DNA from: Bog-473 sp963809715
GTDB taxonomy: Bacteria; Actinomycetota; Acidimicrobiia; Acidimicrobiales; RAAP-2
Length of the DNA stretch: 64,000 nt
Direction of reading: 5' to 3'
Assembly: GCA_963809715.1 (NCBI GenBank)
Contig: CAWEKO010000003.1
Location: forward strand, 372,001 to 436,000
In this document: positions 9,481-18,201 of the stretch, piece after piece
Layout of the letters: each line of letters begins with the position of its first letter
Numbering within the stretch: position 1 is the stretch's first letter
Position numbers and translations under genes: made by a program
The notes under the pieces: model-generated
Told to the model about the DNA's origin: nothing
The model's input: only the letters and a program-made list of their open reading frames with translations
Databases searched by the model: none

Positions 9481-10629
9481 ATGATCAGCGCCAGTGGTGA
9501 GGACGAAGGCGTCCGGCCCACCGGGCGCTTCCGCGTCTATCTGGGTGCGGCGGCAGGAGTCGGGAAGACATGCGCCATGCTCGACGAAGGCTGGCGCCGC
9601 TTCCAGCGCGGGACCGACGTCGTCATCGGGTTCGTCGAGACCCACCGGCGCCCCTTCACCACCCAACAGATCAGGGACCTCCCGACGGTGCCGCGCAAGC
9701 GCGTCGAGTACCGGAACTCCACGTGGGAGGAGATGGATCTGGACGCCGTGCTGGCCCGCAGCCCCACGTTGGTCTTGATCGACGAACTGGCCCACACCAA
9801 CGTGCCCGGATCGGGCCGCCACGAGAAGCGCTGGGAGGACGTCCTCGAGATCCTCGATGCCGGTATCGCGGTCATCACCACGGTCAACATCCAGCACATC
9901 GAGTCGTTGGCCGACGCCGTCGAACGCATCACCGGCGTCGGCGTCCGCGAGAGGGTGCCGGACTGGGTGGTTCGGCGAGCCGACCAGATCGAACTGATCG
10001 ACTCGTCGGCCGACCAGCTCCGCCGGCGCATGCTCCATGGCAACATCTATCCCGAGGCCAAGGTACCCGCCGCACTCTCGGGGTTCTTCCGGCCGGAGAA
10101 CCTGGTGGCCCTCCGTGAGTTGTCGCTCCGTTTCGTCGCGGACGAGGCGGAGGAGGAGTTGCTCGAGTACCTCCGTTCGAAGGGCACCAACGGCGAACTG
10201 TGGGAGACGACCGAGCGGATCATGGTGGCCGTGACGGGAGCCCCGGGAAACGCCTCGGTGGTGCGGCGAGCGGCCCGCATCGCGGCCCGGGTCAAGGGCG
10301 GCCTCATCGCCGTGCACGTCGTCTCCGACGACGCCGCGGCACGGCGGTCGGACACGGGGAGGCTCGAGGAGTTGGTCACTGCGGTCGGCGGCCGGTGGCA
10401 GACGCTCCGCGGCGACGACGTGGCCAAGACGATCTTTGCGGCCGCGGTCGACCAGCAGATCACCCAACTCGTGATCGGGACGTCACGGCTCAGCCGCTGG
10501 CAGTCGTTGACCCGGGGGTCGGTCGTCCAGACGCTCCTGCGTCTGGCCTCGGACAACGACATCGACCTGCATGTCATCGCCCGGCGCGACGAGACCATCG
10601 GCCGGCCGGCCGGGGACGAAGACGGTTAG
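9481..10629 (+). CDS. stand-alone KdpD N-terminal domain plus Usp domain protein
   Basis: A 382-aa protein matching only the cytoplasmic N-terminal half of KdpD. The KdpD domain (about 13-225) has Walker A GAAAGVGKT, Walker B LVLIDELAHTNVPGSGR and the NIQHIESL motif; a universal-stress-like domain (about 240-375) follows. There are no transmembrane, HisKA or HATPase segments. The ATG follows a clear GAGGAGGG ribosome-binding site. In the usual KdpD this half binds ATP and c-di-AMP or K+ and controls the kinase. Here it lies divergent from the kinase gene, with 74 bp between them for shared promoters. The open frame ends cleanly with TAG, so it is not a truncation caused by a frameshift. Confidence 0.9.
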   Translation: MISASGEDEGVRPTGRFRVYLGAAAGVGKTCAMLDEGWRRFQRGTDVVIGFVETHRRPFTTQQIRDLPTVPRKRVEYRNSTWEEMDLDAVLARSPTLVLIDELAHTNVPGSGRHEKRWEDVLEILDAGIAVITTVNIQHIESLADAVERITGVGVRERVPDWVVRRADQIELIDSSADQLRRRMLHGNIYPEAKVPAALSGFFRPENLVALRELSLRFVADEAEEELLEYLRSKGTNGELWETTERIMVAVTGAPGNASVVRRAARIAARVKGGLIAVHVVSDDAAARRSDTGRLEELVTAVGGRWQTLRGDDVAKTIFAAAVDQQITQLVIGTSRLSRWQSLTRGSVVQTLLRLASDNDIDLHVIARRDETIGRPAGDEDG

Positions 10630-11340
10630 TCAGCCGGCGTCCAAGAGGTCCTGGCGTGCCGCGTCGGCGGCCACCCGTGCCGCCACCTGCATGCAGCGGT
10701 TGAGGTGGGCCAGCGCCTTGGCCCGGCGCGGGTCGCGGGCCAGGTACTTGGCCACCGCCACCGGGTCGGCCGAGCCATCGGGCTTGCTCAACCCGAAGAC
10801 GGCTTGGTCGACGATCCGTTCGTCGGGACGGTCGCTGATGCCCCGGTAGACCGACCAGTCGACCGCGGCGGCATCGCACACCTCGGCCACACCTGCGGCC
10901 TCCATGTCCACTGCACCGAAACCCTGCTCGAGGATGGGCCCCCACACGTCCTCGTCGTCGAAGAGGCCGTCGGTCGTCATCAGCGCTCCGGCGGGTTGGC
11001 GAGGGGGCAGCGGCCGAGTGACGAAGCGGGGACCGCCGGGATAGAGCTGCACGGCCTCGGGCACCATCAACGCCCCGACGGGGAGTTCCGGGCTGAGGCC
11101 GCCGGCAATGCCGATCACCATCACGTGGTCGGCGGGACCGGCGTCCAGTGCCCGCCGGGTGGCGACCCGCGCCTTCTCCGGACCCATCCCGGTGACCAGG
11201 GTCACGACAGACCACGTGCCCACCACGCCGCGGTGGGTGAAGTCAGGGTCATCGGCGGTCGGCTGGAGATCGAAGGACCGGACGATCTCCTTGAGCTCGG
11301 GCTTCATCGGGGCAAGAACGACGACTCGCTTGTTCGGCAC
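10630..11340 (-). CDS. nucleoside phosphorylase / MTA-SAH nucleosidase-like protein
   Basis: A roughly 236-aa protein of the PNP/UDP phosphorylase superfamily. Visible motifs are VTGMGPEKA, the glycine-rich VIGIAGGLSP, and the ribose-binding VDMEAAGVAEVC near the C-terminus, where the glutamates bind the ribose. Substrates in this family include methylthioadenosine, S-adenosylhomocysteine, purine nucleosides and adenosylhopane; the sequence alone does not decide. I chose GTG 11340, just before NKRVVVLAPM; the frame is open further upstream but without homology or a better ribosome-binding site. Its stop abuts the end of the KdpD-like gene, so the two are convergent. Confidence 0.75.
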   Translation of the reverse strand: MPNKRVVVLAPMKPELKEIVRSFDLQPTADDPDFTHRGVVGTWSVVTLVTGMGPEKARVATRRALDAGPADHVMVIGIAGGLSPELPVGALMVPEAVQLYPGGPRFVTRPLPPRQPAGALMTTDGLFDDEDVWGPILEQGFGAVDMEAAGVAEVCDAAAVDWSVYRGISDRPDERIVDQAVFGLSKPDGSADPVAVAKYLARDPRRAKALAHLNRCMQVAARVAADAARQDLLDAG

Positions 11341-11404
11341 CCCATCATCATGGCGGACCACTGGATAGCGTGTGCGGTGCCGGTCCACCGCCGAGAGGAG
11401 TGCC

Positions 11405-11779
11405 ATGCCAAGCGCCGAACAGGTCGTCCGAGAATTCTGCTCGGCCGCCAGCACGCGTGACCCTGAAATTCTGCGCGGCTACTTCGCAGACGACATCGTG
11501 TACCACAACATCCCGATGGAGCCCGCCGAAGGGATCGAGGCGACCATGGGCGTGATCAACATGTTCGTCGGCATGTGCGACGCCCTGGAGTTCGAGATCC
11601 ATCACCTGGCCAGCGACGGATCGACGGTACTGACCGAACGCACCGACACGTTCACCATGAACGGCAAGACGGCCCCCCTGCCCGTCATGGGTGCCTTCCA
11701 CGTCGCGGACGGGAAGATCACCGCATGGCGGGACTATTTCGACATGGCGCAAGTCACGGCCATGTTCGGAGGGGACTGA
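11405..11779 (+). CDS. limonene-1,2-epoxide hydrolase-like (SnoaL/NTF2 fold) protein
   Basis: A 124-aa protein of the cystatin-like NTF2 fold. It has the residues expected of the limonene-epoxide-hydrolase active site: Arg79 and Asp81 in LTERTDTF and Asp110 in ITAWRDYFDM, matching the Arg/Asp/Asp triad of that family. Such enzymes open epoxides with water. The starting ATG follows GAGAGGAG, better placed than an upstream in-frame codon at 11372. It stands alone between the leftward phosphorylase and the Rpf-like gene. The epoxide substrate is unknown, and a non-catalytic NTF2 role cannot be excluded. Confidence 0.75.
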   Translation: MPSAEQVVREFCSAASTRDPEILRGYFADDIVYHNIPMEPAEGIEATMGVINMFVGMCDALEFEIHHLASDGSTVLTERTDTFTMNGKTAPLPVMGAFHVADGKITAWRDYFDMAQVTAMFGGD

Positions 11780-11791
11780 CGCGTCGTCGTC

Positions 11792-12451
11792 CTAGAGGCC
11801 GCAGACGTACCGAGTGGTCCAGGGCTGCCAGCCACGTTCGGCGAAAAGCCTCAGCGCAGCGGAGTCCTGCACGGCCGGCGGTGAATCTTGCGCCGGCGTG
11901 GCGAGGCCGGTCAGGCCTTCCCACGTCCCCAGTTCGAACTGGTAGGCGCCGCCGTTGTGCTCGGCGTAGTTGCCGCCGGACTCGTGTTGACGGATGCAGG
12001 CCCAATGAGGCGTGTTGGTGCTCGAGGCATCCGAACCTGACCCGGCCGGCGCGGCGACCGGAGCCGCCGGACTGGGCACCGGGGCACGCTGTGCCGCCGC
12101 ACGTTGCGCTGCAGCACGCTGTGCCGCAGCCACGGCTTCCAGTTGTGCGGCCTGCTGCCTTTGTGCCTGCAACGCCTTCAAGTACGCCACCTCGTTGAGG
12201 TAGTTCTCTTCCTGGCTGAGTGTCACGGCGTTGTAGAAGGTGGCCAACTTGGCCAACTTCTGAGCTTCTGCGTACGACATCACTTTCATGCTGGGTGAAG
12301 TCGTCCGGTGATGGGCAGCCGCCACATGACGGACTGCCCCATGGTGAACGCCCTTGGCGGACGCCACCGGACTGCTGTTGGTCAATGCAAGAATTACAGC
12401 TGTGATCAATGTGACGGCCACTGCCGTCGCGAGTGCAATGCGGATCCGCAC
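11792..12451 (-). CDS. secreted Rpf-like/transglycosylase-type cell-wall lytic protein
   Basis: A 219-aa exported protein starting at GTG 12451 after a strong GGGAGG site. It has an N-terminal hydrophobic signal (IALATAVAVTLITAVILAL), then a His/Ala-rich stretch, then an Ala/Gln-rich low-complexity region with AAQR repeats (about residues 110-140). The C-terminal lysozyme-like domain has the catalytic glutamate in CIRQHESGGNYAEHNGGAYQF and ends RYVCGL. This fold is shared by resuscitation-promoting factors and actinobacterial transglycosylase-like proteins that cleave peptidoglycan. A long upstream region holds a CRP-type palindrome. Actinobacterial rpf genes are known CRP/GlxR targets, which fits, but the site is about 400 bp away. 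Confidence 0.82.
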   Translation of the reverse strand: MRIRIALATAVAVTLITAVILALTNSSPVASAKGVHHGAVRHVAAAHHRTTSPSMKVMSYAEAQKLAKLATFYNAVTLSQEENYLNEVAYLKALQAQRQQAAQLEAVAAAQRAAAQRAAAQRAPVPSPAAPVAAPAGSGSDASSTNTPHWACIRQHESGGNYAEHNGGAYQFELGTWEGLTGLATPAQDSPPAVQDSAALRLFAERGWQPWTTRYVCGL

Positions 12452-13062
12452 GGCACCTCCCTTCGTCGGGCGCGCCCTGGGCGCGCCTGGCTCTGCTCGG
12501 TGTAGGCGGGCTCCGGCCTTTCGCATTCGCGCCCCGAACGGAGAGCGGGAAGGCGTCGTCCGTTCTGGCTCGTCGCCGCAGGGTGTGCGGCCGGTTGTGT
12601 GCAGCCCAGTGGGTGCGTCTGGGTGGTGTCCTCGATTCGTCTTTGTTCGGGCCTGGGGCAGGCGCGTTGAAACCTTGTCTGATCTGGATAGATCCGATCG
12701 GCGATCCACTTCGGGTTATGCGCCGGCTCTTGGCTCAACGCATCTACCCGAAAGACCAATCGGCCTCAGTGATCGATGAATTTAGCAGGACCCAAACCCA
12801 ACTCGTATGCAACCGGTAAATTGCCGTCTGAACAGCCATTTCGTCCAGAAACTTTGTGAAATTGATCACAAAAGCCCAGGTCATCGATCAGTAATTGCAT
12901 CAATGGTCAAATAAAAGAATCCTTAATTTGGTGAAAATGCATGTGTTCAGTGCTGTTCCGACTTCCGCGAAGGAGGAAGACCGGGTCCGATGCCTGAGAG
13001 CTCGGCAACGTAGGGTCCCGGGCCAAACGGGAGCTGCGTCATGCTGCCGGGGAGGGTGAGCC
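12452..13062. other. 611-bp divergent intergenic region with an AT-rich island
   Basis: This gap separates the leftward Rpf-like gene from the rightward acyl-CoA synthetase. About 12765-12950 is clearly richer in A and T than the surrounding DNA and contains the CRP-type palindrome at 12853-12872. The stretch at 12984-13016 can fold into a short CCGGG/CCCGG stem enclosing a GCC/GGC hairpin just before the synthetase gene, but I could not match it to any riboswitch class. No convincing small ORF was found. Confidence 0.6.
12853..12872. promoter_or_regulatory. CRP/GlxR-type binding site (perfect inverted repeat)
   Basis: TTTGTGA and TCACAAA are separated by six bases (AATTGA), which contains the exact TGTGA-N6-TCACA consensus of CRP-family cAMP receptors, including actinobacterial GlxR/CRP. 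It lies in the AT-rich island, about 190 bp before the acyl-CoA synthetase start and about 400 bp before the Rpf-like start. Either or both genes could be targets. Confidence 0.6.
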
Positions 13063-14661
13063 GTGGCCACGAACGTCGCTGCCGAGAAGGACCGTTACAC
13101 GGTCGCCGGCCTGATCCGCACCCTTGCCGCGTCACAACCCGACCACGAGATGCTGGTACAGGGTGACGAGCGCCGCCGGTGGGGCGAGGAATACGTGGTG
13201 GCCTGTCGGGTGGGCCAAGCCATGCGGCGAGACGGAGTGGCAGCGGGGGACCGTGTCGCCTTCCTGGACCGCAACGGCATCGCGTACTTCGACTTCCTGT
13301 TCGGCGGGGCGCTGATCGGGGCCGTCAACGTTGCGGTGAATTGGCGGCTGGCGCCGGCGGAGATGGCCGCGATCATTCAGGACTCCCGAGCGCAACTGTT
13401 GGCGGTCCATACGGACTACCTGCCGGCACTGCAGGACATGCCCAACCTGCCCGACGTGAGCCAGATCGTTGTCTTCGGGGATGGTCCGGCCGCCTCCGAT
13501 CCTCGCGCCGTTCACTTCGAGGACTGGATCTCCGGTTGCCCGTCAGAAGACCCGGGTCACGAGGGATCGCCGGACGAGGTCAGCATGCAGCTCTATACGT
13601 CGGGAACCACTGGTCTCCCCAAGGGGGTGATGCTGACCAACGCGAACCTGTCCACCGCGGTGTCCGAAGCGGGGCACACGTTCTCCATCGGCGACGACAC
13701 CGTGAGCCTGGTCGCCATGCCGCTCTTCCACATTGGCGGATCCGGCTGGGCTCTGTGTGCCATGTCTCGCGGCGGCCGCTCCATCATCCTTCGTGACGTC
13801 GATCCGGTGGTGCTGCTCGAACTCATCGCGACCGAGCGGATCACCGAAATGTTCATCGTTCCTGCGGTGCTGATGTTCCTGCTGGCGACGCCTCAGTTGG
13901 CGGATACCGACCTCTCCAGCCTTCGCCTGATCTTCTACGGAGCGTCGCCGATCTCTGAAGACGTGCTGGTCAAATGCATGACGGCGTTTCGCTGTGGCTT
14001 CTGTCAGGTCTACGGCATGACCGAGACGACGGGGGCGATCACCGCGCTGCGCTTCGAGGACCACGATCCCGTCGGACCGCGCCGCGGACTTCTTCGTTCG
14101 GCGGGCAGGCCGCACGAGGGTGTGAAACTTCGCGTCGTCGATCCGGACAGTGGCCGCGATCTCGAACTCGGCGAGGTCGGAGAGATCTGGACACGGTCGC
14201 CCTACAACATGGCCGGTTACTGGCGGAACGAGGCCGAGACTGCCGCGACGATCGACGCCGACGGCTGGCTGCGGACGGGGGACGCGGGCTACCTCGACGC
14301 ACAGGGCTACCTCTACCTGCACGACCGCATCAAGGACATGATCGTGAGCGGCGGGGAGAACATCTACCCGGCGGAGGTGGAGAACGTGCTCCTCGCGCAC
14401 CCCACCATCGTGGATGCCGCAGTGATCGGCGTGCCCGACGAGAAATGGGGCGAGACGGTCAAGGCCATCGTTGTCCTGGCGGCCGGCGCCCGTCTCGACG
14501 AGAGCGGCATCATTTCTCACTGTCGGGACAACCTGGCCCACTACAAGTGCCCGACCTCGGTCGACGTCGTGGACGCCCTGCCCCGAAACCCGTCGGGGAA
14601 GATCCTCAAACGCGAACTGCGGTCGCCCTACTGGGCCGACCGGGGCCGATCGATCAATTGA
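13063..14661 (+). CDS. acyl-CoA synthetase (AMP-dependent, FadD-like)
   Basis: A 532-aa ANL-superfamily adenylating enzyme. The ATP-binding P-loop motif LYTSGTTGLPKGVMLTNAN is near residue 185 and the A5 motif is YGMTETTGAIT. The C-terminal hinge region WLRTGDAGYLDAQGYLYLHD is followed by RIKDMIVSGGENIYPAEVE. The catalytic lysine lies in NPSGKILKREL. It would activate a carboxylic acid to acyl-AMP and then acyl-CoA; chain length or ring preference cannot be read. GTG 13063 follows GGGGAGGGTGA. It stands alone, convergent with the DipZ gene after a 10-bp gap, and has a CRP-type palindrome upstream. Confidence 0.9.
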   Translation: MATNVAAEKDRYTVAGLIRTLAASQPDHEMLVQGDERRRWGEEYVVACRVGQAMRRDGVAAGDRVAFLDRNGIAYFDFLFGGALIGAVNVAVNWRLAPAEMAAIIQDSRAQLLAVHTDYLPALQDMPNLPDVSQIVVFGDGPAASDPRAVHFEDWISGCPSEDPGHEGSPDEVSMQLYTSGTTGLPKGVMLTNANLSTAVSEAGHTFSIGDDTVSLVAMPLFHIGGSGWALCAMSRGGRSIILRDVDPVVLLELIATERITEMFIVPAVLMFLLATPQLADTDLSSLRLIFYGASPISEDVLVKCMTAFRCGFCQVYGMTETTGAITALRFEDHDPVGPRRGLLRSAGRPHEGVKLRVVDPDSGRDLELGEVGEIWTRSPYNMAGYWRNEAETAATIDADGWLRTGDAGYLDAQGYLYLHDRIKDMIVSGGENIYPAEVENVLLAHPTIVDAAVIGVPDEKWGETVKAIVVLAAGARLDESGIISHCRDNLAHYKCPTSVDVVDALPRNPSGKILKRELRSPYWADRGRSIN

Positions 14662-14671
14662 GAGGCGCTCC

Positions 14672-16495
14672 CTAACCGAACGTGAAGTCGTACGCCTCGA
14701 CGCCGGGTGACATCGACAGCTGCAGGACACCTGATTCGAGAGCCGAGCTGGAGAAGAGCGTGTACAGCTTCGGGATGCCGGACACGTCGACCGTTTTCAG
14801 ATGTCGACCGTTTTCGGACACGCTTACCGTGCCCTGACCGCCCATGACCAGGTAGACGTCGTCGGCGCTGAACTGCAGGTCGAGATTGGCCTTGGCGCCA
14901 GCCGTGGCCTCCTGGCTGTGGACGTTCCAAGTCCCGCTGAAGGCCAGGCTGTTCGCCGGGATGTTCGAGGGGGCGCGGTAGTCGGCCGCCTTGTCGTGGC
15001 GGACCGGGGTGCCGACCTCATTGTCGAGCTGTTCGTAGCCCACGTAGCTCTCGGGAGTGATCTGGTCGCTCGTCGGGGTCTTGTCGGGCACGTCGGTGCG
15101 CGCCGGCAGGTTTTGCACGCCGTTGGCCGAGAGCAGCATCCGGATGTTGCTCTCCATCTGCGAGTAGCCACCCTCTCCGAAGTCGTACGCCCGCACGATC
15201 CCGGTGGGGTCGATCAGGTATTCGGCCGGCCAGTACTCGTTGTTGTAGGCATCCCAGGTGGCGAGGTTGTTGTCGACTGCCACGGGATAGTCGACTCCCA
15301 GGTTGGCTGCCGCGCTCTTCACGTTGGACACGACGTGCTCAAAGGAGAACTCCGGTGCCGAGACGCCGACAACGACGAGGCCATCGTTCTTGTAGTCGTT
15401 GTACCAGCCCTCGACGTGAGGGAGCGCGCGCTGGCAGTTGATACAGGAGTACGTCCAGAAGTCGACCAGGACCACCTTGCCCCGGAGCTGGCTCAAGGAG
15501 AGCGACTGGTCGCCCGGCGTGTTGAACCACGTGGTGATCCCGGCGAAGTTGGGCGCCTTACCCAGTGCCGGCAGGTTCGTCTTGTTGGCCATGAATACCG
15601 CAGGCTTCTTTGGTGCGGTGGTGTTCGGAGTCGATGGTCCTGTCGTCGTAGTGGTGGTCGGCTTCCCGGCGGCCAGGTGACCGCTCTGTGACTGCCCGGC
15701 ATCCGTGGTCGAGCAGGTCGCCTTCTTCCCTTCGAGTCGCGCATTGGCCGCAGCGAACTGGTTCTGGTGCTCGCCACTGAGATGCTGGAGTTGGACGCAG
15801 GCGGAGTTGGTCGATTCAATGTGATCTTCGAGCGCGTTGGTGTATCCGGGTACGTCGCGCTGGAGGCCGCCGAGCCAGTTGAATGCGATGGCAAGCGTCG
15901 TGACGCCGAGCACCACGCCCGCGACCTTGCGAATCGACGGCAGATGACGGCGCATGGACGCCCATGTCGTGGCCCGCTGGGCCAGGATTGCGAGCACCAG
16001 CAGCGGCAGGCTGATCCCGAGGGCATAGAAGAGCGTCACCAGGAGGGCGCTGCCGCCCACGCGATGGTGGTCTGCTGCCACGGTGATGGCGGTGAGCACC
16101 GGACCGGCGCAGGGGACGAAGACGGGACCGAGGCTCAATCCGAGGAGGAACCCGCCACCCTCGGAGGCGTAGCGTGTCGAGCCGAGGCGGGCAAAGGGCC
16201 GCTCGAGCAACTCGCCCACTCGGGGGATCATCAGCCCGACCGAGATGGCGCCGAGCATGGCCACACCCAACCAGAAGAGAAAGTCTTGGGGGAGGTGGAG
16301 GAAGCCCAGCAAGGTGGTGGCGAAGAGCACCGTGAGGCTGAAGCTCAGGACGAGGCCACCGATGATGAGGAAGGGCCGGGCACGGTTTGTGCTGGAAGAG
16401 CCTCCCGCCACCACCACCGGGAGGACCGGGACGATGCACGGGGAAAGTCCGGTGATCAACCCGCCCAGGAACGCAATGACGACAAGTTCAGCCAT
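14672..16495 (-). CDS. dipZ: DipZ-like protein: CcdA/DsbD membrane domain plus thioredoxin and C-terminal domains
   Basis: About 607 aa. Residues 1-240 form a CcdA/DsbD-like six-helix electron-carrying domain that opens FLGGLITGLSPCIVPVLPVV. A Cys-containing linker and a Thr/Pro-rich stretch follow. The thioredoxin-like domain has redox motif TYSCINCQRALPHVEGW, then the DipZ-type C-terminal beta domain runs to the end. The combination is that of actinobacterial DipZ, thought to carry reductant across the membrane to extracytoplasmic thiol proteins. I prefer ATG 16495 because it begins right at the first helix; GTG 16552 is a possible longer start. It runs convergent with the acyl-CoA synthetase and divergent from the membrane protein at 16637. 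Confidence 0.87.
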   Translation of the reverse strand: MAELVVIAFLGGLITGLSPCIVPVLPVVVAGGSSSTNRARPFLIIGGLVLSFSLTVLFATTLLGFLHLPQDFLFWLGVAMLGAISVGLMIPRVGELLERPFARLGSTRYASEGGGFLLGLSLGPVFVPCAGPVLTAITVAADHHRVGGSALLVTLFYALGISLPLLVLAILAQRATTWASMRRHLPSIRKVAGVVLGVTTLAIAFNWLGGLQRDVPGYTNALEDHIESTNSACVQLQHLSGEHQNQFAAANARLEGKKATCSTTDAGQSQSGHLAAGKPTTTTTTGPSTPNTTAPKKPAVFMANKTNLPALGKAPNFAGITTWFNTPGDQSLSLSQLRGKVVLVDFWTYSCINCQRALPHVEGWYNDYKNDGLVVVGVSAPEFSFEHVVSNVKSAAANLGVDYPVAVDNNLATWDAYNNEYWPAEYLIDPTGIVRAYDFGEGGYSQMESNIRMLLSANGVQNLPARTDVPDKTPTSDQITPESYVGYEQLDNEVGTPVRHDKAADYRAPSNIPANSLAFSGTWNVHSQEATAGAKANLDLQFSADDVYLVMGGQGTVSVSENGRHLKTVDVSGIPKLYTLFSSSALESGVLQLSMSPGVEAYDFTFG

Positions 16496-16636
16496 GGGCG
16501 TCGGATTCCAGCGGTCGCTTGGCCACGCGTGCTCCTCGAGATTGCTCCTCACGACGAACCTAGCGGGCGGCCCCGACCAAGAGTGGTCGCCCTCGTCGTG
16601 CGACGTCGGCCCCCCCGGGGAGCAGACTGTCCCGCA

Positions 16637-17257
16637 GTGATCAACGAGAACTGGATTTATCTCGGAACCGCAATCGGCGCCGCCGGCACGGCCGTATACC
16701 TGCGTGACACCCTCCGGGGGACCACGCAGCCCAACCGGGTGACGTGGCTCCTCTGGGCCATCGCGCCCTTGCTCGCTTCGGCGGTCGAATTCAGTGATGG
16801 TGTCGGACTGCGGGCGTTGCCGACATTCATGGTCGGGTTCATGCCCCTCCTCGTCTTCGTCGGTTCATTCCACAATTCGGCGTCGGTCTGGAAGATCAGA
16901 CGCATCGACTACGCCTGCGGCGCCATCTCCGTTGTCGGGACACTCGTCTGGTTGGTGACCCGTAACGGCACCCTCGCAATCTGCGCCGCGATCGCCGCGG
17001 ACTTCATGGCGGGAATCCCGACGGTGATGAAGAGCTGGACCCATCCGCAGAGCGAGACCGTCTACTCCTATTTGGGTGGGGTGATCAGCATGGCCATCCT
17101 CCTTCTGACCGTGACCGACTGGACCTTCGAGGTCGCAGCCTTTCCCATCTTCATCCTGTGCATGGCATCCATTGAGGTGGTGCTCGTCGGCCTCGAGCCC
17201 GGCCCTCGCCTTCGCGTCGCCCGCAACCCGAGCTCGATTGTGGCCCCGCCCGGTTGA
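16637..17257 (+). CDS. multi-pass membrane protein of unknown function
   Basis: A 206-aa protein from GTG 16637 with about six hydrophobic segments. Features include WIYLGTAIGAAGTAVYLRDT at the start, TTQPNRVTWLLWAIAPLLAS, and later LIC-type helices ending CMASIEVVLVGLEPGP. The NRVTW and DFMAGIPTVMKSWT stretches look conserved-domain-like and recall small SWEET/PQ-loop-like membrane proteins, but no family can be named with confidence. It is divergent from dipZ, and the following hydrolase starts 68 bp after its stop. Confidence 0.7.
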   Translation: MINENWIYLGTAIGAAGTAVYLRDTLRGTTQPNRVTWLLWAIAPLLASAVEFSDGVGLRALPTFMVGFMPLLVFVGSFHNSASVWKIRRIDYACGAISVVGTLVWLVTRNGTLAICAAIAADFMAGIPTVMKSWTHPQSETVYSYLGGVISMAILLLTVTDWTFEVAAFPIFILCMASIEVVLVGLEPGPRLRVARNPSSIVAPPG

Positions 17258-17325
17258 GGAGGACGGGCGCCGGCTTCGCCCGGCTGGTAGGAAACGGGGC
17301 GAAGTCGTGCAGAATGGAGTCACTG

Positions 17326-18195
17326 ATGCCCACCGCCCACGCCAACGGGATCGACATCGAGTACCTCACGGAAGGGGATCCATCCGATCCGCCAATCTTC
17401 CTCGTCATGGGCCTGGGGGCCCAGCTGATCACCTGGCCCCAGGAATTCGTCGACGGGTTGCGAAAGCGCGGCTTCTTCGTGATCCGCTTCGACAACCGTG
17501 ACTGCGGGCTCTCGACCAAGTTCGAAGGTCTGCCCGACCTCGGCTCGCTCCTCGCCGGCGACCCGTCGTCGGCCATCTATTTCATCGAGGACATGGCCGA
17601 CGATGCCGCTGCTCTGCTCGGAGAACTCGGAATCGGGCGGAGCCATGTGCTGGGCGCGTCGATGGGCGGCATGATCACGCAGGCCCTCGTGATCCGTCGC
17701 CCCGAACTCTTCGCGACCGCGTGTTCCGTCATGTCGACCACTGGCGATCGCTCGGTGGGCGCTCCGACGGGGGAGGCCCTCACCGCCTTGTTGCGTCCCG
17801 TGGCCACCAGCCGCGAGGAGGCCATCGAGGCCAGTGTGGAGGGCAGCCTGGTCATCGGTTCACCGAAATACCCCACCGACGAGGCCATCCTGCGCGAGCG
17901 GGCTGCCGCGGCGTACGACCGCAGCTACTGCCCGGAGGGAACGGCGCGGCAGTTGGGCGCCGTTCTCGCCTCCCCCGACAGGACCGAGGGGCTGCGCGGT
18001 GTCGACATGCCCTTCCTCGTCATCCATGGCGAGGAGGACCCACTGGTCACGCTGAGCGGCGGCCAGGCAACCGCGGCAGCAGTGCCTGGAGCCAAGCTCA
18101 GCACCATCCCGGGCATGGGTCACGACCTCCCGAAGGCACTCTGGGACGAACTGACCGACGCCATTGTGGCCAATACCGAGCTCGCCGAGTTCTGA
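17326..18195 (+). CDS. alpha/beta-fold hydrolase
   Basis: A 289-aa alpha/beta hydrolase. The nucleophile elbow is GASMGGMITQ, the acidic residue is in VIHGEEDPLV and the histidine in IPGMGHDLP, the expected order of the triad. An oxyanion-type motif FDNRDCGLSTK sits where related esterases have it, close to aclacinomycin-methylesterase-like hydrolases. I start at ATG 17326 with GGAG about 8 bp upstream; the open frame extends back to 17254, overlapping the previous gene, without homology. It ends 6 bp from the convergent beta-glucosidase. Substrate unknown. Confidence 0.85.
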   Translation: MPTAHANGIDIEYLTEGDPSDPPIFLVMGLGAQLITWPQEFVDGLRKRGFFVIRFDNRDCGLSTKFEGLPDLGSLLAGDPSSAIYFIEDMADDAAALLGELGIGRSHVLGASMGGMITQALVIRRPELFATACSVMSTTGDRSVGAPTGEALTALLRPVATSREEAIEASVEGSLVIGSPKYPTDEAILRERAAAAYDRSYCPEGTARQLGAVLASPDRTEGLRGVDMPFLVIHGEEDPLVTLSGGQATAAAVPGAKLSTIPGMGHDLPKALWDELTDAIVANTELAEF

Positions 18196-18201
18196 CCGCT
18201 G

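Noticed and set aside
12452..12850. c-di-AMP (ydaO-type) riboswitch upstream of the Rpf-like gene
   Set aside because: This is a common arrangement in actinobacteria, so I looked for it, but the characteristic conserved segments are absent from the minus-strand sequence.
12984..13016. Possible riboswitch before the acyl-CoA synthetase
   Set aside because: A short nested stem can be drawn (CCGGG/CCCGG with an inner GCC/GGC hairpin), but no conserved riboswitch core (c-di-AMP, SAM, cobalamin, c-di-GMP) could be recognised.
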